Shown here: positions 37,499 to 50,026 of the stretch, in pieces
Numbering within the stretch: position 1 is the first letter of the stretch
Layout: the number at the start of each line of letters is the position of its first letter
Origin: Zonotrichia leucophrys gambelii
Lineage: Eukaryota; Chordata; Aves; Passeriformes; Passerellidae
Length of the DNA: 64,000 nucleotides
Assembly: GCF_028769735.1 (NCBI RefSeq)
Contig: NC_088179.1
Location: 10,383,950-10,447,949, forward strand
Direction of reading: 5' to 3'
Made by a program: the position numbers and the translations under genes
Notes under the pieces: generated by a model
What the model was told of the DNA's origin: nothing
Databases searched by the model: none
What the model saw: only the letters and a program-made list of their open reading frames with translations

Positions 37499-40400
37499 CT
37501 GCCAGTAAGAAATAAAAGGTTACCATTAATTAATAATTTATATCCGTCCTGCTGTATAGAACTACTTTAAGATATGAATTTTCAATAGCTAAGACTTTTG
37601 AAATGATGGAGATAGGTAATTTGAACTTTCCCAGGCTTTGTTACCAATACACCACCAGGCCTGACATGCTATAAATTTAAATAACACTATGCTGAACCTT
37701 CACCCACTTTTTTCTGTTGATTTTTAAGGTCATATAGGAACACCTATCTAGTTAGATCTCCTGTGTCACCCAAGGAACAGAAAATCAAGTTATTCTTGCA
37801 TTATGCTATTTTTATATTACAGGCTCTCCAAAGGCAGGCAGGTTTTATGCAAAAGCTTCTAGGAAACAACCAGTTCTCTTGTGCAGTTTGTTCCAATAGT
37901 AAAGCCTTCCACTAAAATGTGTTATTTAAGATGCACACTTAGTTTGTAATTTGAAACACAGACTTTCTTATGCCTATCTCCACCAAACTGCAGAGACTTC
38001 AGCATTTCAAGGACAAAAGGGACACATCATAAGGTCCTACAGTAAGGAGCCCATTATAGTCTTTTTCCAAGCATAATTTCCCTGAGATTCTCAAAGCAGA
38101 CCTTAAAGTAAAGCCAATCTGGAAGAGGCTTCTTGTATTTATGTATTCCAGATCTTCTATATAAATATTCCTGATCCCCAAACTATATCTATGCCAAACA
38201 GATTTTCTATCAATTGCCTATGTCCTCAGATCTGTTTCTCTCTAGCATGGATCAGAATATTTCTAATTAACCTGTACTTGCCTCCAGGGTTCATTTTTGG
38301 CAGCCTATGGTCTCATATTATTTCAAAACAGGAACAGACTTGAATCATCCTGACTACAGAAATGTAGCACTCTGCAAAAGTTATTTCTAGCAGGTGCCTG
38401 TTCCCTTTTCAAATGTACTTCTGCTTTGCCCTGATTTAGAATCTCCCTTTCCTCAATCACAAACAGGCTGGGAACAGGGCTTCCAAGCACCTGCTTTGGG
38501 AGGTTAAGATATTCTCAGAAGCCACCTCTCAAAGATGCTGATGATGGCAGATAATTCAAGCACCTGAGCTGAAATCTCCAGTTCAGCAGCAGTGGATAAA
38601 ATCTCAATCTACAGCAGAAATACAGGGAGCGTACAAGGACAGGAAAAGAAAAGAAATCTGTTTTAGAGGCAGGTGGTGAGAAAGGCCAAAGCTGTAACAT
38701 GTGGGATTCAGCTGGGCAGAGTTTGGAGAAATGGCTGCTCTTTGTCACAATAGTGAAAGTTGTCCTGGAGCACCTCCCAGCTCAGGGGTGCTCAGACTTT
38801 GTCCACAAATGGGAGCTGAGTTTAAGGACTGGCTGTTCATTTCTCTTATCTTCTTCAGAGGTCAGTAAAGTTTTGATCAGCCTGAATCATTCAGTGATTT
38901 AATGTTTCTAAAGCACTGTTACTGCAGTTCGCCCAGTCAGGATATGAGGAAGGGAATATAGCTGTGCTCTGTGCAGTTTGGGATGGGCTTCTATTTCTGT
39001 TCTGCAGCACATTTGTCACACACAGTGGTTTCTGTCAGGCTGTCAGGCTAGGCTGAATTCAGATCTAATGTCTGCAGATATATGGCAAGACATTTCTGAT
39101 TTAGATTCCATGTCTTCCATCTCTGGATGACAAAGATGAGAAAAATTTCTTCCCTTTTTCCTCACCATATCAAAATACAAAGATTAATATCTTGTACTCC
39201 AGAGATTAGAAATAGCATATGACAGCTCAAAATCACAGCATTTTCAGTTGTTATATTTAAGTTCATAAAATTAATTAGGAATAAGATTTCAATGCACACC
39301 ATGGTCTGTACTAGAAATTCTTCATAATGTCAGTTTTCAAGTAACCACACGGTTTGGCATACCTCAGTGACTACATTAATAATTACAAATGTGGCAAAGG
39401 TAATGATATTAACAAATAACCAGCAGGCATTAGAGAATTCATAAGAGACATTTGTAAGCATTTTTAATGTGAATGCTCCATTAACTTTTTAGGCAAATGC
39501 ATTTCATTTTGCAAGAAAGAATATCCTCTTTATAATTAAGACCAATTTAATCCTATTTAATTGGAATTGCTAATACTGGTAAGGATCATAAGATGATATT
39601 AAAAAATACCACAATTCATCCAGGCAACGTACATCTTATCTAGTTTGTTGTACGTACAGCACTTGGAAATTAAAAAGAACAGTCTGACAAGAAGATAACC
39701 CTGAAATCCTGTTAAAGTAGTCACTTCAAGCAGCTAAACCAGCTGGTGAAAAAACTATAAATAGGGTGGTTCTACAAAAAAGATTAAGTAGCAATAGCCT
39801 CCTTCATGGTCAGTAACAGAAAATCTCAAAGGATAAAATGTGATTTATTTAGTCAAATGCCACTCAAACACCAATTTCTTGATAAGTCTGGCTTTGTGTC
39901 TTTTTCTAGCATTCAGAGGGATGGTCGAATACAAAGTCAGTATGCAGTGTTTAACTTCCATCACATTATTACCATTATGTACAAACTGCTGAATATAATA
40001 AATATGGCAAAGAGAACTGAAAAGATGAACAGAAGCACATTTACTAATAGATTCAAACTTTAGAGCTCAAAGAATTCCACTGCACCATTGTCTTAGGTCT
40101 CCATTGTCATTGTCTCCAGTGAGTTCAGACGTGCTCCCCCTGTTTATAAAAGAGCTGGATATGGCCTATCTAGAGATGATTAGAATTAAGTTCCCATCGG
40201 CTCGTTAATTCACAGCTCATTCACAGTGAGCACAAAGATCTTCACATGGCTACTTCATACATTCTGCCTCTCCTGGACTCTCCACTGTGCCATAAGGATG
40301 CCCTTACAGTGAAGTTTCTCTCTAAAACGAGAAAGAAGCCCACACTGAAGCTGTTCCTTCCAGGGGAACCTCATTTAAGTCTCACTGAATACTTTGGAAA

Positions 40401-40946
40401 TATTTGGTCTTGGACTCCTTCTTCTGTCTAACAAATTTGATGGAAATTAGCCTATGGCTGGAATAGTTATTCCTGAAGAAGTTGTTAAATGCCTGCACAC
40501 ACAAATTACAGAACAATTACACCAGTTTCCTTAGGTAAGCAAGTTCCAAGTTGTTTTGCTGAGACATCACTAGAGCTGCAGGTGCTCAGAAGTCAATACA
40601 AGCCTGTTAGGAATGTGCTTATACTGCTATGGAACACACTTGACCCAAAGTGCGCAGGGAGGCTGTGAAGCATGAGCACAATTAAAATGCAAACTGAGTG
40701 CCCAGCTCTGAGACAATCACAATCCAGTCTGACACGTCTCAAAGCAGGGTGCCCAGAAAAAGAAGTTTTTAACTTTCACAACCACTTTTGAAATGCTATG
40801 GCCAAAAATAAAATTAATTTACCATTATTGTGTTCATTTACGTATGATTCAGAGTATTTGTGCAGATAGGTATCTAGAGATAAAGAAAAAGTTCCTTTAA
40901 TATAACTTACAATTTTTAGAAATGCTTAGAGAACTCCAACACTTAC
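37499..40946 (-). other. DNER: DNER intron (exon 11 to 12)
   Basis: This 3.4-kb intron runs from a consensus donor GTAAGT at 40946 to the acceptor CTGGCAG at 37499. I see no coding block, no recognisable transposon and no strong repeat. It holds AT-rich DNA with AT-heavy segments near 39240-39620. Confidence 0.8.
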
Positions 40947-41078
40947 GTATTTCACAGTTTGCACCGACCCATCCATGAGGACAATGGCAGGTGTAACCAC
41001 CAGGCTGATCTATGCAAGTTCCAGCATGGTGACATGGGTTGCTGTCACAGTCATTTACATCAATTTCACAGTCTTCAC
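40947..41078 (-). CDS. DNER: DNER EGF exon 11: calcium-binding-type EGF repeat
   Basis: This phase-1/phase-1 exon has 43 whole codons flanked by split Gly and His codons. EDC supplies the sixth cysteine of the previous repeat. A full six-cysteine EGF repeat follows, starting EIDVNDC and ending GANC, then EI leads to the juxtamembrane region. The repeat has the cbEGF signature at its N-side, but with Asp where Glu or Gln usually precedes the first Cys. It keeps the Asp/Asn-hydroxylation pattern C-x-D-x4-Y-x-C-x-C. It has an O-glucose site (CDSNPC) and an O-fucose site (CHHAGTC). The donor is C|GTAAGT and the acceptor TATGTAAG. This is the most membrane-proximal repeat of DNER. Confidence 0.95.
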
Positions 41079-42118
41079 CTTACATAGGGGAAAAAAACCA
41101 AAACCATATATGACAGGTGCCTGATGTAGCAGTACATCCTCAGTCATTTAACTTCTCTGTTGCTGCAAAACTCTTTATAGTGCAATACATCTCTATTCTC
41201 AGAACATCAAAAGGATTCCAAGGAGAAAGTATTATCCTTATTCAACCAGGTGAAAATAAAGCCTGAGGACTAAGGGACTTGACTAACCTCACACAGACTC
41301 TGTCCTATTTCTCTAAATATAATTTCCATCCCAAGAAAATGTGGTATAACAGACGATCATGGATATTCTGTTATGCTATGCAATAATGTAGATAATCAGT
41401 GCCTGAGAAACTGACAGGGTACAATGGAAAGCTAATTCTTTTCCAAAGAATGTCCTTTAACTAGAAGAGATCAAAAAGCACAATTTGACCTATAAACCAG
41501 CTATGAATGGGTTTACCCATTACTCTCACATTGGATATTACCTTACATGACTAACAGAACATCAGATTGTAAATTATCTTGACATCAGATATTTGGATTA
41601 TGCCAATCACATCAGTCTAAGTTCGAGGCCAAAAGATTAAATGAGTTTCTTACCAGCACTCTGAAAGTGTAAATTGATTCATAATAAGTACTTTAGGGCT
41701 TTCAGCAGTTGCTTATTAAGATAATGGAATAAGAGTTTTCTTGAGCACACAGAAACTAAGGTCACTGTTAAAAGATTTTTCATTTTCAACAGTATCCATT
41801 AGTATATTGGGTTACCTGGAAATCTTCAAAATACTATTTTTAAAATGCAGTCTAGTCTCAAGTAGCAAGGTCATAAGCCATGTTAAATAGCTGTTAGCTT
41901 TGTGAAGTCACTTTAGTAACAGGCCTCTTTTGCTACAAAGTTCAAAGCAGATGTAAGTAATATGAAAAGTTTTTCATTGTCGCTAGACTGCTCACAATAC
42001 AGCAAAGCTCACATTGGTTCATTTCTTGAAGAGACACAGTCTTACTTGGTATTTGTCTTCCTCTAGACACAGTGAACAATGACAGCTAGGTGTTCTGTGT
42101 AACACACAAATCACTTGC
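41079..42118 (-). other. DNER: DNER intron (exon 10 to 11), GC-AG type
   Basis: This 1.04-kb intron starts with the dinucleotide GC (42118-42117) in the context GCAG|GCAAGT and ends with AG at 41080-41079. It has a T/C-rich tract before the acceptor. The next GT downstream would break the frame and hit a stop at once, so the GC donor is the only choice that joins the EGF repeats correctly. Confidence 0.85.
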
Positions 42119-42232
42119 CTGCATATCCAGGTGCACAAATGCACGTAGCATTCAGACCTTCACTGTCACAAGTGCCACCATTCTGGCAGTTGATGTTAAC
42201 ACAAGGATCTTTGTATAATTCACAGTGCCTTC
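42119..42232 (-). CDS. DNER: DNER EGF exon 10
   Basis: Thirty-seven whole codons lie between split Gly codons on both sides (phase 1/1). RHC closes the preceding repeat. A new repeat starts LYKDPC and runs through CQNGGTC to CICAPGYA, with its sixth cysteine in exon 11. CQNGGTC fits the O-fucose consensus. The O-glucose consensus is absent, since the first loop reads CVNINC. An N-glycosylation sequon NAT is present in the fourth loop. The acceptor CCTTTTCAG is strong. The donor is the non-canonical GCAAGT. The match to mammalian DNER recalled here is high (LYKDPC, CDS-GLN-TCICAPG). Confidence 0.95.
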
Positions 42233-44117
42233 CTGAAAAGGAAAAATCAGTAATTGCCATTGACATGACTGATACTGGCAGCATGGAATCAGTACATGTG
42301 ATAACTTGACTTCACCAGGATGAGTGTGCAGACTCCACACCTGTCATTCTGGGCTAATGATGCCATAGCAGTAAAGCCACATAGTTTATGCTGGCTAAAC
42401 TTTTTACACACATGCCTCCTCTCTGCTCTTCCCACAGGCTGTGGGCTAGGAGAGACAGGGCAATTTCTGCTTAGAACTATTGGGTCTATGAAAAACCATG
42501 TAATGAAGCATAAACAGATCAGTTATCTAAAATTCTTCAGTAACACGTCAAAAATAATTGTTTTGACTATGAATTTTATGTAATAACTTATTTATTAACA
42601 TAGATAAGCATTCAGATGCCTCTCATTACTTGTTGCTGGAAATGAGGAATATAACTAAGGTAATAAAAAAAAATTCAAATGTATAGTTTAAAATGTATAA
42701 CTGGATGGCTCTACCTCATGCCACTCTTTCATGCCCATTGTAGGCCTTGTGAATCCAGCAGGTTTGCCCTGCAGAAGACAGTGCAAGCTGCACCTAGCAT
42801 ACAAAACATGTAACACAGCATATTCCCACCTAGGGACCAGGAGAGAGAATCTAATGCCAGTGCTGCATGCATTATTTCTTGGGGTCTACTGTTCAGACGA
42901 AACATAGGGGGCCACTGAACTCCCCAAGTGCTGCAATGATGGGAGCTCAGTGATCAGCAGAAGCAGCCTCCAGGACCAGGCGCTCCCTGCTTTCATTTCC
43001 AGCACGATGTGCTGTGCACACAGTGCTTGCAGCTCCACCAACAGGCCGGGTAAGAACAGAAGATGAATATTATGGTGAACATTATGATTAAGTGCTGCTT
43101 AAACTGTCATGAAAAGCTGAGGGTCATTTCCTCACCAGGCCTCTAAAATGATGAATTCTGCATCTATAGTTAAAGAGCAGTGCAATCACCAGTGTGAAAC
43201 ACATATTTAGCCTCAAGCAGCTGTTAAGTGAGCGTTACTTATCAGCACAGATAAGGATTGATATGCTTAATGAGAAAATGCTAGAGCAATGTTCCTTAAA
43301 ACACAGTCATTCTGTTAGAATATTTATTTATTTATAATCCTAATAGCATATAAAATTACATTCAAAATGTCCTCAACGATTCAACACAGAATACACTAAA
43401 AAAGTATCACTTTAGCCTTCCCTACAGGATTTGTCACAGACCACTGATATGTGCTAATTTGTTTAGAGCTGAAATCTGTTGTGAGAGAAAAGATTTTGTA
43501 TACCCAAACAAACGCTATTCTCATCTCTTTTATAAATTACTTCAAAAATGCCAAAGCTGGATTCCAGTTGAACACAGATCTAAGAATAGCTGCAGTTAAC
43601 ATGGAAAAGCAGCCACAGACCTACTACCCTCTCTGGGCTTTACAGTCCTCTAAATGAACAATGAAGATAAAGCTTTTATTTCTACTCCTTTGTGCTAATC
43701 TATTTCAAATACTAATATTTTATTATTATGTTTTAGCTCACTTCACTAGAGAAAATAAAAAATAATTTGAAAGCTCTCTGTGTAAAGGCTCCAAAAACAA
43801 CTGATGAAAAAGTCTATTTAACAGTTATGGGTTTTTTAAAATCTCATCACTTTCTAACATATAATAAAAACAGCAGAAAAAACTACACCTGAGAAGAACA
43901 GAGAAAAATCCATTTGTGCCCAGACCAGGACATGCATTATTCACAGAGGAGCTAAATCTTAACTATTAATCTGAATAAAGATGAAGGGATCAGGATCAAT
44001 ACTGAAGTTTGTCTCTGTTAATTTTACATGAGGGATATATTTCTGCTCAGGATATGGTATCTCTGTAACAGAACCTGCCACAAAAACTGCAGAGAACACT
44101 TGCAAAGCCCAGCCTAC
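42233..44117 (-). other. DNER: DNER intron (exon 9 to 10)
   Basis: This 1.9-kb intron runs from donor GTAGGC at 44117 to acceptor TTTTCAG at 42233. It contains one copy of an 84-bp direct repeat at 43837-43920, whose second copy is across exon 9 in the neighbouring intron. A mildly GC-richer, non-coding patch lies at 42840-43050. No exon-like sequence was seen. Confidence 0.8.
43837..43920 (+). repeat. Direct repeat copy A (84 bp)
   Basis: This segment, from TAAAATCTCATCACTTTC to CCATTTGTGCC, recurs in the same orientation at 46803-46885 with two substitutions and one single-base deletion, about 96% identity. The similarity stops abruptly at both ends. The two copies lie about 2.97 kb apart and bracket DNER exon 9. 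Strand is given as the plus reading only; the copies share orientation. Confidence 0.9.
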
Positions 44118-44240
44118 CTTCGTATTCAGCAAGGCACACGCACTCGTAGCTGTTGACGAGGTCTCTGCAGGTGGCTCCGTTCTGGCAGGGCGCAGAGAGG
44201 CATTCATTGTACTCCTCCTCACAGTAAAGGCCGTGGTAAC
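44118..44240 (-). CDS. DNER: DNER EGF exon 9
   Basis: Forty whole codons lie between split Gly codons (phase 1/1). YHGLYC closes the previous repeat. The next repeat runs EEEYNECLSAPC, CQNGATC, CRDLVNSYECVC and LAEYE. It has an O-glucose site (CLSAPC), an O-fucose site (CQNGATC) and the hydroxylation pattern C-x-D-x4-Y-x-C-x-C. The donor is GAAG|GTAGGC at 44117 and the acceptor ATTTAG at 44241. Almost every residue agrees with the mammalian sequence I recall. The exon lies between two copies of an 84-bp direct repeat. Losing it would keep frame. Confidence 0.96.
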
Positions 44241-46802
44241 CTAAATCACACGAAGGGGAAACAAAAATAGTTATGGAACACTTTGCAGTAAAAATTAACT
44301 ATTAGGCGACTATAGACCATGGGCAGATGCTTGTTTATTTAAATATACTGTGCAAACTGATATTTGTTAAGACACTGATTTTAAAGGCATCTGTTCCCCA
44401 GGTGAAAATTACCAAGAAAATATTGGAAGCATAGTATTCTGAGAGAATTCCTAGCTCCTGTGATAAACCATAATGAGGTGTAAGGATGGAGGGTGGTGGC
44501 AGAGGTCAGAAGCAGCAATGTGAATACCCACACTCAGATTGTTAAAAGAAATACAGGAATATTGACTGTATCCCAGCTCCTTTGGATCCCTGCATCAAAG
44601 CCATAGTTCATCAAAGAAGGGATAATTGTATAACAGTAGTTAGAATGATTACATGTTTTAGCATTAATGCTGTACAATGTCAAAGCACTGCAGAAGCATT
44701 AAGGTACTTTCATCTTTACAGTATTTCCAAGCCACAGGCAGGTACTATGGGCCGATTAAGTAAACATAGAAAGCAAAAGCAGAGAAAAGCTACATGGCCT
44801 GTTAAAGCCACAGAGTAATTTGTACTGCGAGATAAGAAAGAAGGAGTTAATCCACATGAAAACAGCACCTTTTTTATTACTTAGTGTGCCACACAATCAT
44901 TAGCCCTAACAGTAGTTGAAATTACAGACCTAGAGTAGTCTATGATATAATACCAGGCACTGGAACTGTGTTCATGTGCTTATAAAAGCTTGATTTCCTC
45001 ATTACACTTATAAGAAAATTAAATTAATGAACATACAATGAATAAATATGCAGTGGACATGAATACAGGTGCCAGCAAAAAGGCCTAAAATATGAAGTGT
45101 AGATTCTCCAGTGTGATTTTACTTCTTAAAGTAATCTCTAGTTAGTAGCAAAAGTCAGATATGAAAGGAGGGTATCTTTCATGAACACAGAACCAAAGAG
45201 AGCGGCATATTCTCTTAGTAAGTCACAATCAATCGGTATTCAGCATCCTGGTCTAAATATTCCCCAAAATTCTCATAAAATAATAGAAAATAGGATAAAT
45301 GCTGCCTTCAGACAATATTTGCATTTACCCTCTCCCTCCCTATTATGGATAATTCAAAACAAAATTTTTTGAAGATACAACTGTTGGTACTAGTCAAGAT
45401 ATATAGGCAATACCATCCATTATGATTCTCAAAAAATCCTCTTTTCATAGGAAATAGTTGGGCTAGTAAGGTATTAAGAAACATTTCAGAACCACTTTCT
45501 CCAAAGCTGCCAGCCAGGCAATAAAGAATTAATTATGCTAAATGTTATGGGTTTTCCTGCTAGCCTACAATGAAGTTTATCTAGTTTATGAGTATATGAA
45601 ATATTCTGATGTAGTGAGATCTGTAGCCAACACATAAAAACCACCAAAATCAGATGGGAGAATCAGTCAGAAAAACAGATGGGAATTCCCAGTGTTTAAC
45701 ACCGATGTAATGAGATACTCTCAGAAAAATGTTTCCCACTTCTCACCTTTCCAAGAGAACGAAGGGAATTTGTGACTAAATAGCTGTCTGGTTTCCAAAA
45801 TCGATATGAACGATGGTATCACCTCCTCAGGCTGCAGCCAGCCCACGCTGCCAGACACTGCACACAGCCAGGGAAAGATGTTTCCTCTCTCCACGAGAGG
45901 GCAGGTCTCACCCACACACAATTTCACCCTCACATCCTCACCCTGGGGCCAGCAGCCTCCTCCTGCTGGAACTGCTGGGATGGAGAACATTCCACTGTGG
46001 GACCACCTGAGGGAAAGGCTTGCTTCTCCTCAGGGAGATAAGAGCTACCTTGTCATTCCTAATGAGCATTTCTCCTGGTATTACTGCTTTTAAATTATAC
46101 TGATACAAAAACCCTGTAGTACACTGAATTCATATAGATATCTTCAAAAAGACTACATAAATAATTTATACATTTTTGTTGAAGAATTTAAATTGAAAAA
46201 GGAGCATTTTTCATAAATAACTTCAGAGTAATGGATTCTAGTGTAGCTGCTTCCTCTCCTTCTAGCAGTGTTATGATTCTGCTTCTTTTTATGTTCCCAG
46301 CCAATGCCAAATGCAGCTCCTTGCATCTTTTGTGGTGTGCAATATTTCTGTGGATGTACTCAGAAAGAAAGAAAATATACCTACATTAACAACACTTCTC
46401 CAGCTACTGTGTCCTGAACAGGATAAAAAAAAACCCATAGGAGGAATTGCAGCTTCAAAAAAGGGCAACTTTTCCAGGCCACATGAAATTGGAAAAATCT
46501 TTAGAAATAGAATCTTTATGAACTCAAGCAGAACCTGAAAATGAAGGTTCAATTCTGATGTGCTCTCTTCAGATGCTGAGGAATGGACAGGGAGTCTAAA
46601 AAACCCTAAAATAGAGATGTCCCTATGTAACCCCTTTTCCCTCTATGTGGCCATCCCACTGGTACTGCTCACTGCTACTGGGCTTTACAAAAGCAGAAAC
46701 AGATTTGTTGCCATTCTCCTCTTGATCCCCAAATTCTTCTTCCTCTTTCTTCAGCAACTGGAAGGCTGCCTCGAAGAGAGCAGGTTATTTTCCTGATAGA
46801 AA

Positions 46803-46885
46803 TAAAATCTCATCACTTTCTAACATATCATAAAAACAGCAGAAAAAACTACATCTGAGAAGAACAGAGAAAATCCATTTGTGCC
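46803..46885 (+). repeat. Direct repeat copy B (83 bp)
   Basis: This is the second copy of the segment at 43837-43920, in the same orientation, one base shorter in an A-run and with two substitutions. No longer flanking similarity is visible. It could be a fragment of a dispersed repeat family or a local duplication. Confidence 0.9.
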
Positions 46886-49800
46886 AAGGTATGGCCTTCA
46901 GTTACATGCTGAACTGCACTGTCTTTGTACATGGCTGTTAAAAACTGCAGAGGAGAAAATGGGAAAGGGAACCCACAATCTTGTGTCTCACAGGCTGATG
47001 AGGAGAAGACATGGGGGTTGTAAAAGCCTTCAAGAGCAAAAGATACAGCAGAATAATCTCTCAAGAATATCTGCACTCTCAGGTTAACAAAAGAAAGGCA
47101 AAAGCTTACTCTTCCTTTAGGAATCAATAAAGAACAAAGCTGAAATCTTTTGAGCCATTTTAGACACGAACCCCTCAATAGTGACTCCCTGGGCTTATCC
47201 ATACTTAACATTTCACCCAATCAAGGCAGCAGAACATAAATCCCATCTTTATGGGAAGGCCTAATGGGGTACAATGCAAGCCAGCTCTATTGTGCAGGGA
47301 ACAGCATCAGTTCACACTTGTGGCTGTTCACTACAACAGAGCTGCATGTTATATAGCCAGGAAATAAATGTGCTCACTTAAATCTGAGCTTACACAGCAA
47401 TTAAATAAAAGAGAAGAATACTCCAGGTGGCAGGAAGGTAGGAAGCCATGCTCACCAGCCATGGTCAGATTGCATGGAATGTTGTCTTAATGCAGAAGTG
47501 GAAACAAGATGAGGAAACAGAAGCAATAATGGGCTTGGAGACAGTCAGGAACTGGAATTAACTTGAAGTCACTTCTTCCAGAGCTCACATACCTGTCCCA
47601 GTTACAAAATGTGGGAAGGGAAAAGACACAGAAAAGAAAAATTGCAACTGCTGCAAGACAAATCTTGCTCTGGCCTCTGCAAAGGCACTAAAATTAACTT
47701 ATGCTCCTAGAACTATCTATTAAGCTGCATGAGCAGTAAAATCAAGGGAACATACTCCATGGTACTACTTCTGAAGTTGCAGTCACTTTTTATACCCTGC
47801 AGCACTTTTTCTGAAACTCCTCTCTTTTCTTTTTCCCAAATGTTCTATATATGCCATCATATATATCTATATGGAGGACAGGTGTTAATGTCTGTACATG
47901 TGCTGTGCAGTTTCAAAATCTGTGTCTTTAAAAAACCCAAATCCAAAACCTTACTGTGATATTAAGCCATGCAATTTCTAGCTATATTTCTACACTTAGG
48001 ACCAGACAAAACTAAAAATACTATATTAAATATTTGCACTGGAAATTTATAATGGTGGCTGTATTAAAACAATTGCATATAAAGAGTAAATAGGTTTATC
48101 AGGAGAAAGAAACTGGTTGGGGATCCAGAGACTAAATAAACATTCTACAAAAAGACACAAAGGGTTCCCACTAGTTTCACCAACCAGACTTTAGATGAGA
48201 AGCCAGCAAAAGAGCACAGGAACTTTTATTAGAATTAGTTCTTTAATATGAGGTAAGAAGTAAAACATGAAACAACCTCTGTATCTAATGTACAAACATT
48301 AAGTATTTCTTTGTTGCCTGTAAAGGGTGAGGTGATAAGTGCTAATAATCAGGGTGTGTAAGCATAGAAATACAGATTTGAGGTAAGGTTTCATGTGCAA
48401 CTGAAAAATCACACACACAGTACAAAGCAGGTATGGTTGCATAGGCTTGGGAGCTCCACAGAGCCCCTCAGCAGACATTTGAAGTATTTTCATCTTGGAA
48501 ATAACTTACACACTTTTCCTTCCACTCTGAAAATAGGAGCATTCAAAATATTAGACTGCTTTGTAAGTTAGCTTATACAAATTAGCTTTCCTCTGCAAGC
48601 TATTAGATGAACGCCCACAATGAAAACCAGCACACACACACACAAAATTAGTAGCAAATGTCTGGTTGTTCATGTTCTGCAAATTGTGCAGCTATGCAAG
48701 TATAACAACTATCATTTATCATTCTTCAATCTGTACACTGGCCAAAGAAACAAGGAAGTCAAACTGCTACCAAGCAAGGAGACTTGCACAGACCTTGGAC
48801 TAATTGGAACAATTTAAAATTCCTCTCTTGTTTAATTTTTGAGACAGAAGTACCACAGATGAAAATCCAAAATCCAACTGACACTGTAAAACAGTGCTTA
48901 AAGGAAGGACAGTGTTCAGGTCACACATATAAGCAAAACTCTTAGGCACTTTGTTTCTGTATTAGAAAATTATATCCTCTGTCAAATACTTAAAAAAAAA
49001 AAAAAAAGACTACAGCATCCTAGAGCTGAACACAAAATTTAAGTGACAGATTCCAAACTTCATAAAACTCTTTCAGACATGTCAGATAATCAATACAGAA
49101 GACAATTCTAAAATGTCATTTAACAGCCTTTCCATTAAAATACCTAAAAAAAAAAATTACAGGTAGGAATTCAGGGGTATGTCTGAAAGCCTCCTGTACA
49201 AAGAAGCCAATGATCAGGGAGCAGGCACAGATGTTGAGAGCCTGCAAGTCAGAAAGCCTCAAGGTCACAAGGCAAAGACCATTTCTTTCCTGGAAATATC
49301 TTTATTATCAACCCTTGATAATGCTTCTAAACTGTACCCAAATTTTATTCCTTCACTTTACAAGTAATGTAACAGATACTGTCAAGGTCTCTTCAGGCAA
49401 AACTGTAAATAGAATCCAGCTTCTTAACATCCCAGAGACAAAACTACATTACTCACCCCCTCTATCAAACTGCTTTTTGATAGATATACCAAAAATGTAT
49501 TAGGTTAAGATTTGTAGTCATTATTTTAGTTTGGGTTTTTTTAGCAATTGCAACATAGGAATCCTCAAGTCTAATTGCTCTTACCTGCCTTACGCTCAAT
49601 AATTACCCAAACCAAGGGCAAGTGTAAGTCACAGAGCCTCCTACATGATGATCTACACTGAACTTGACTGCCACTTGTCTATTATCCTTTTAAGTTATGG
49701 GAAAAATACGTGAAAATAATTGATTAAAATTCTGCTGCTCTGAGTTAATAAAAGACCATAATGGTATGTTCATAATAATGAAAAGCATAAAAGGTATAAA

Positions 49801-50004
49801 AGCAGGAAATATTCTGTCTACCCCTATCTTGCTGCCACTTAGGTGCAGTTCTTAAATGACCTTCTGAAATAAATTACCCAAGTTTTCAAACTATTGACAG
49901 ATTAATGATGAGCTCACTTAATTTTGCCTCTAGTTTCACCTCTATGTGAAGCAAATAATGTTATTTTTAAAAGTGAAGTTTACAGCACCCTACAAAATGT
50001 TTGG

Positions 50005-50026
50005 AAAAAAAAAATCTTTTTTTTTT
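50005..50026. repeat. Perfect A10/T10 inverted repeat
   Basis: Ten A residues, a two-base TC spacer and ten T residues form a perfect hairpin-capable inverted repeat. It sits inside a DNER intron. It is most simply explained as adjacent mononucleotide runs. Confidence 0.7.

Noticed and set aside
48631..48644. CA dinucleotide microsatellite
   Set aside because: Only about seven repeats, typical background; mentioned with its intron but not given its own feature.
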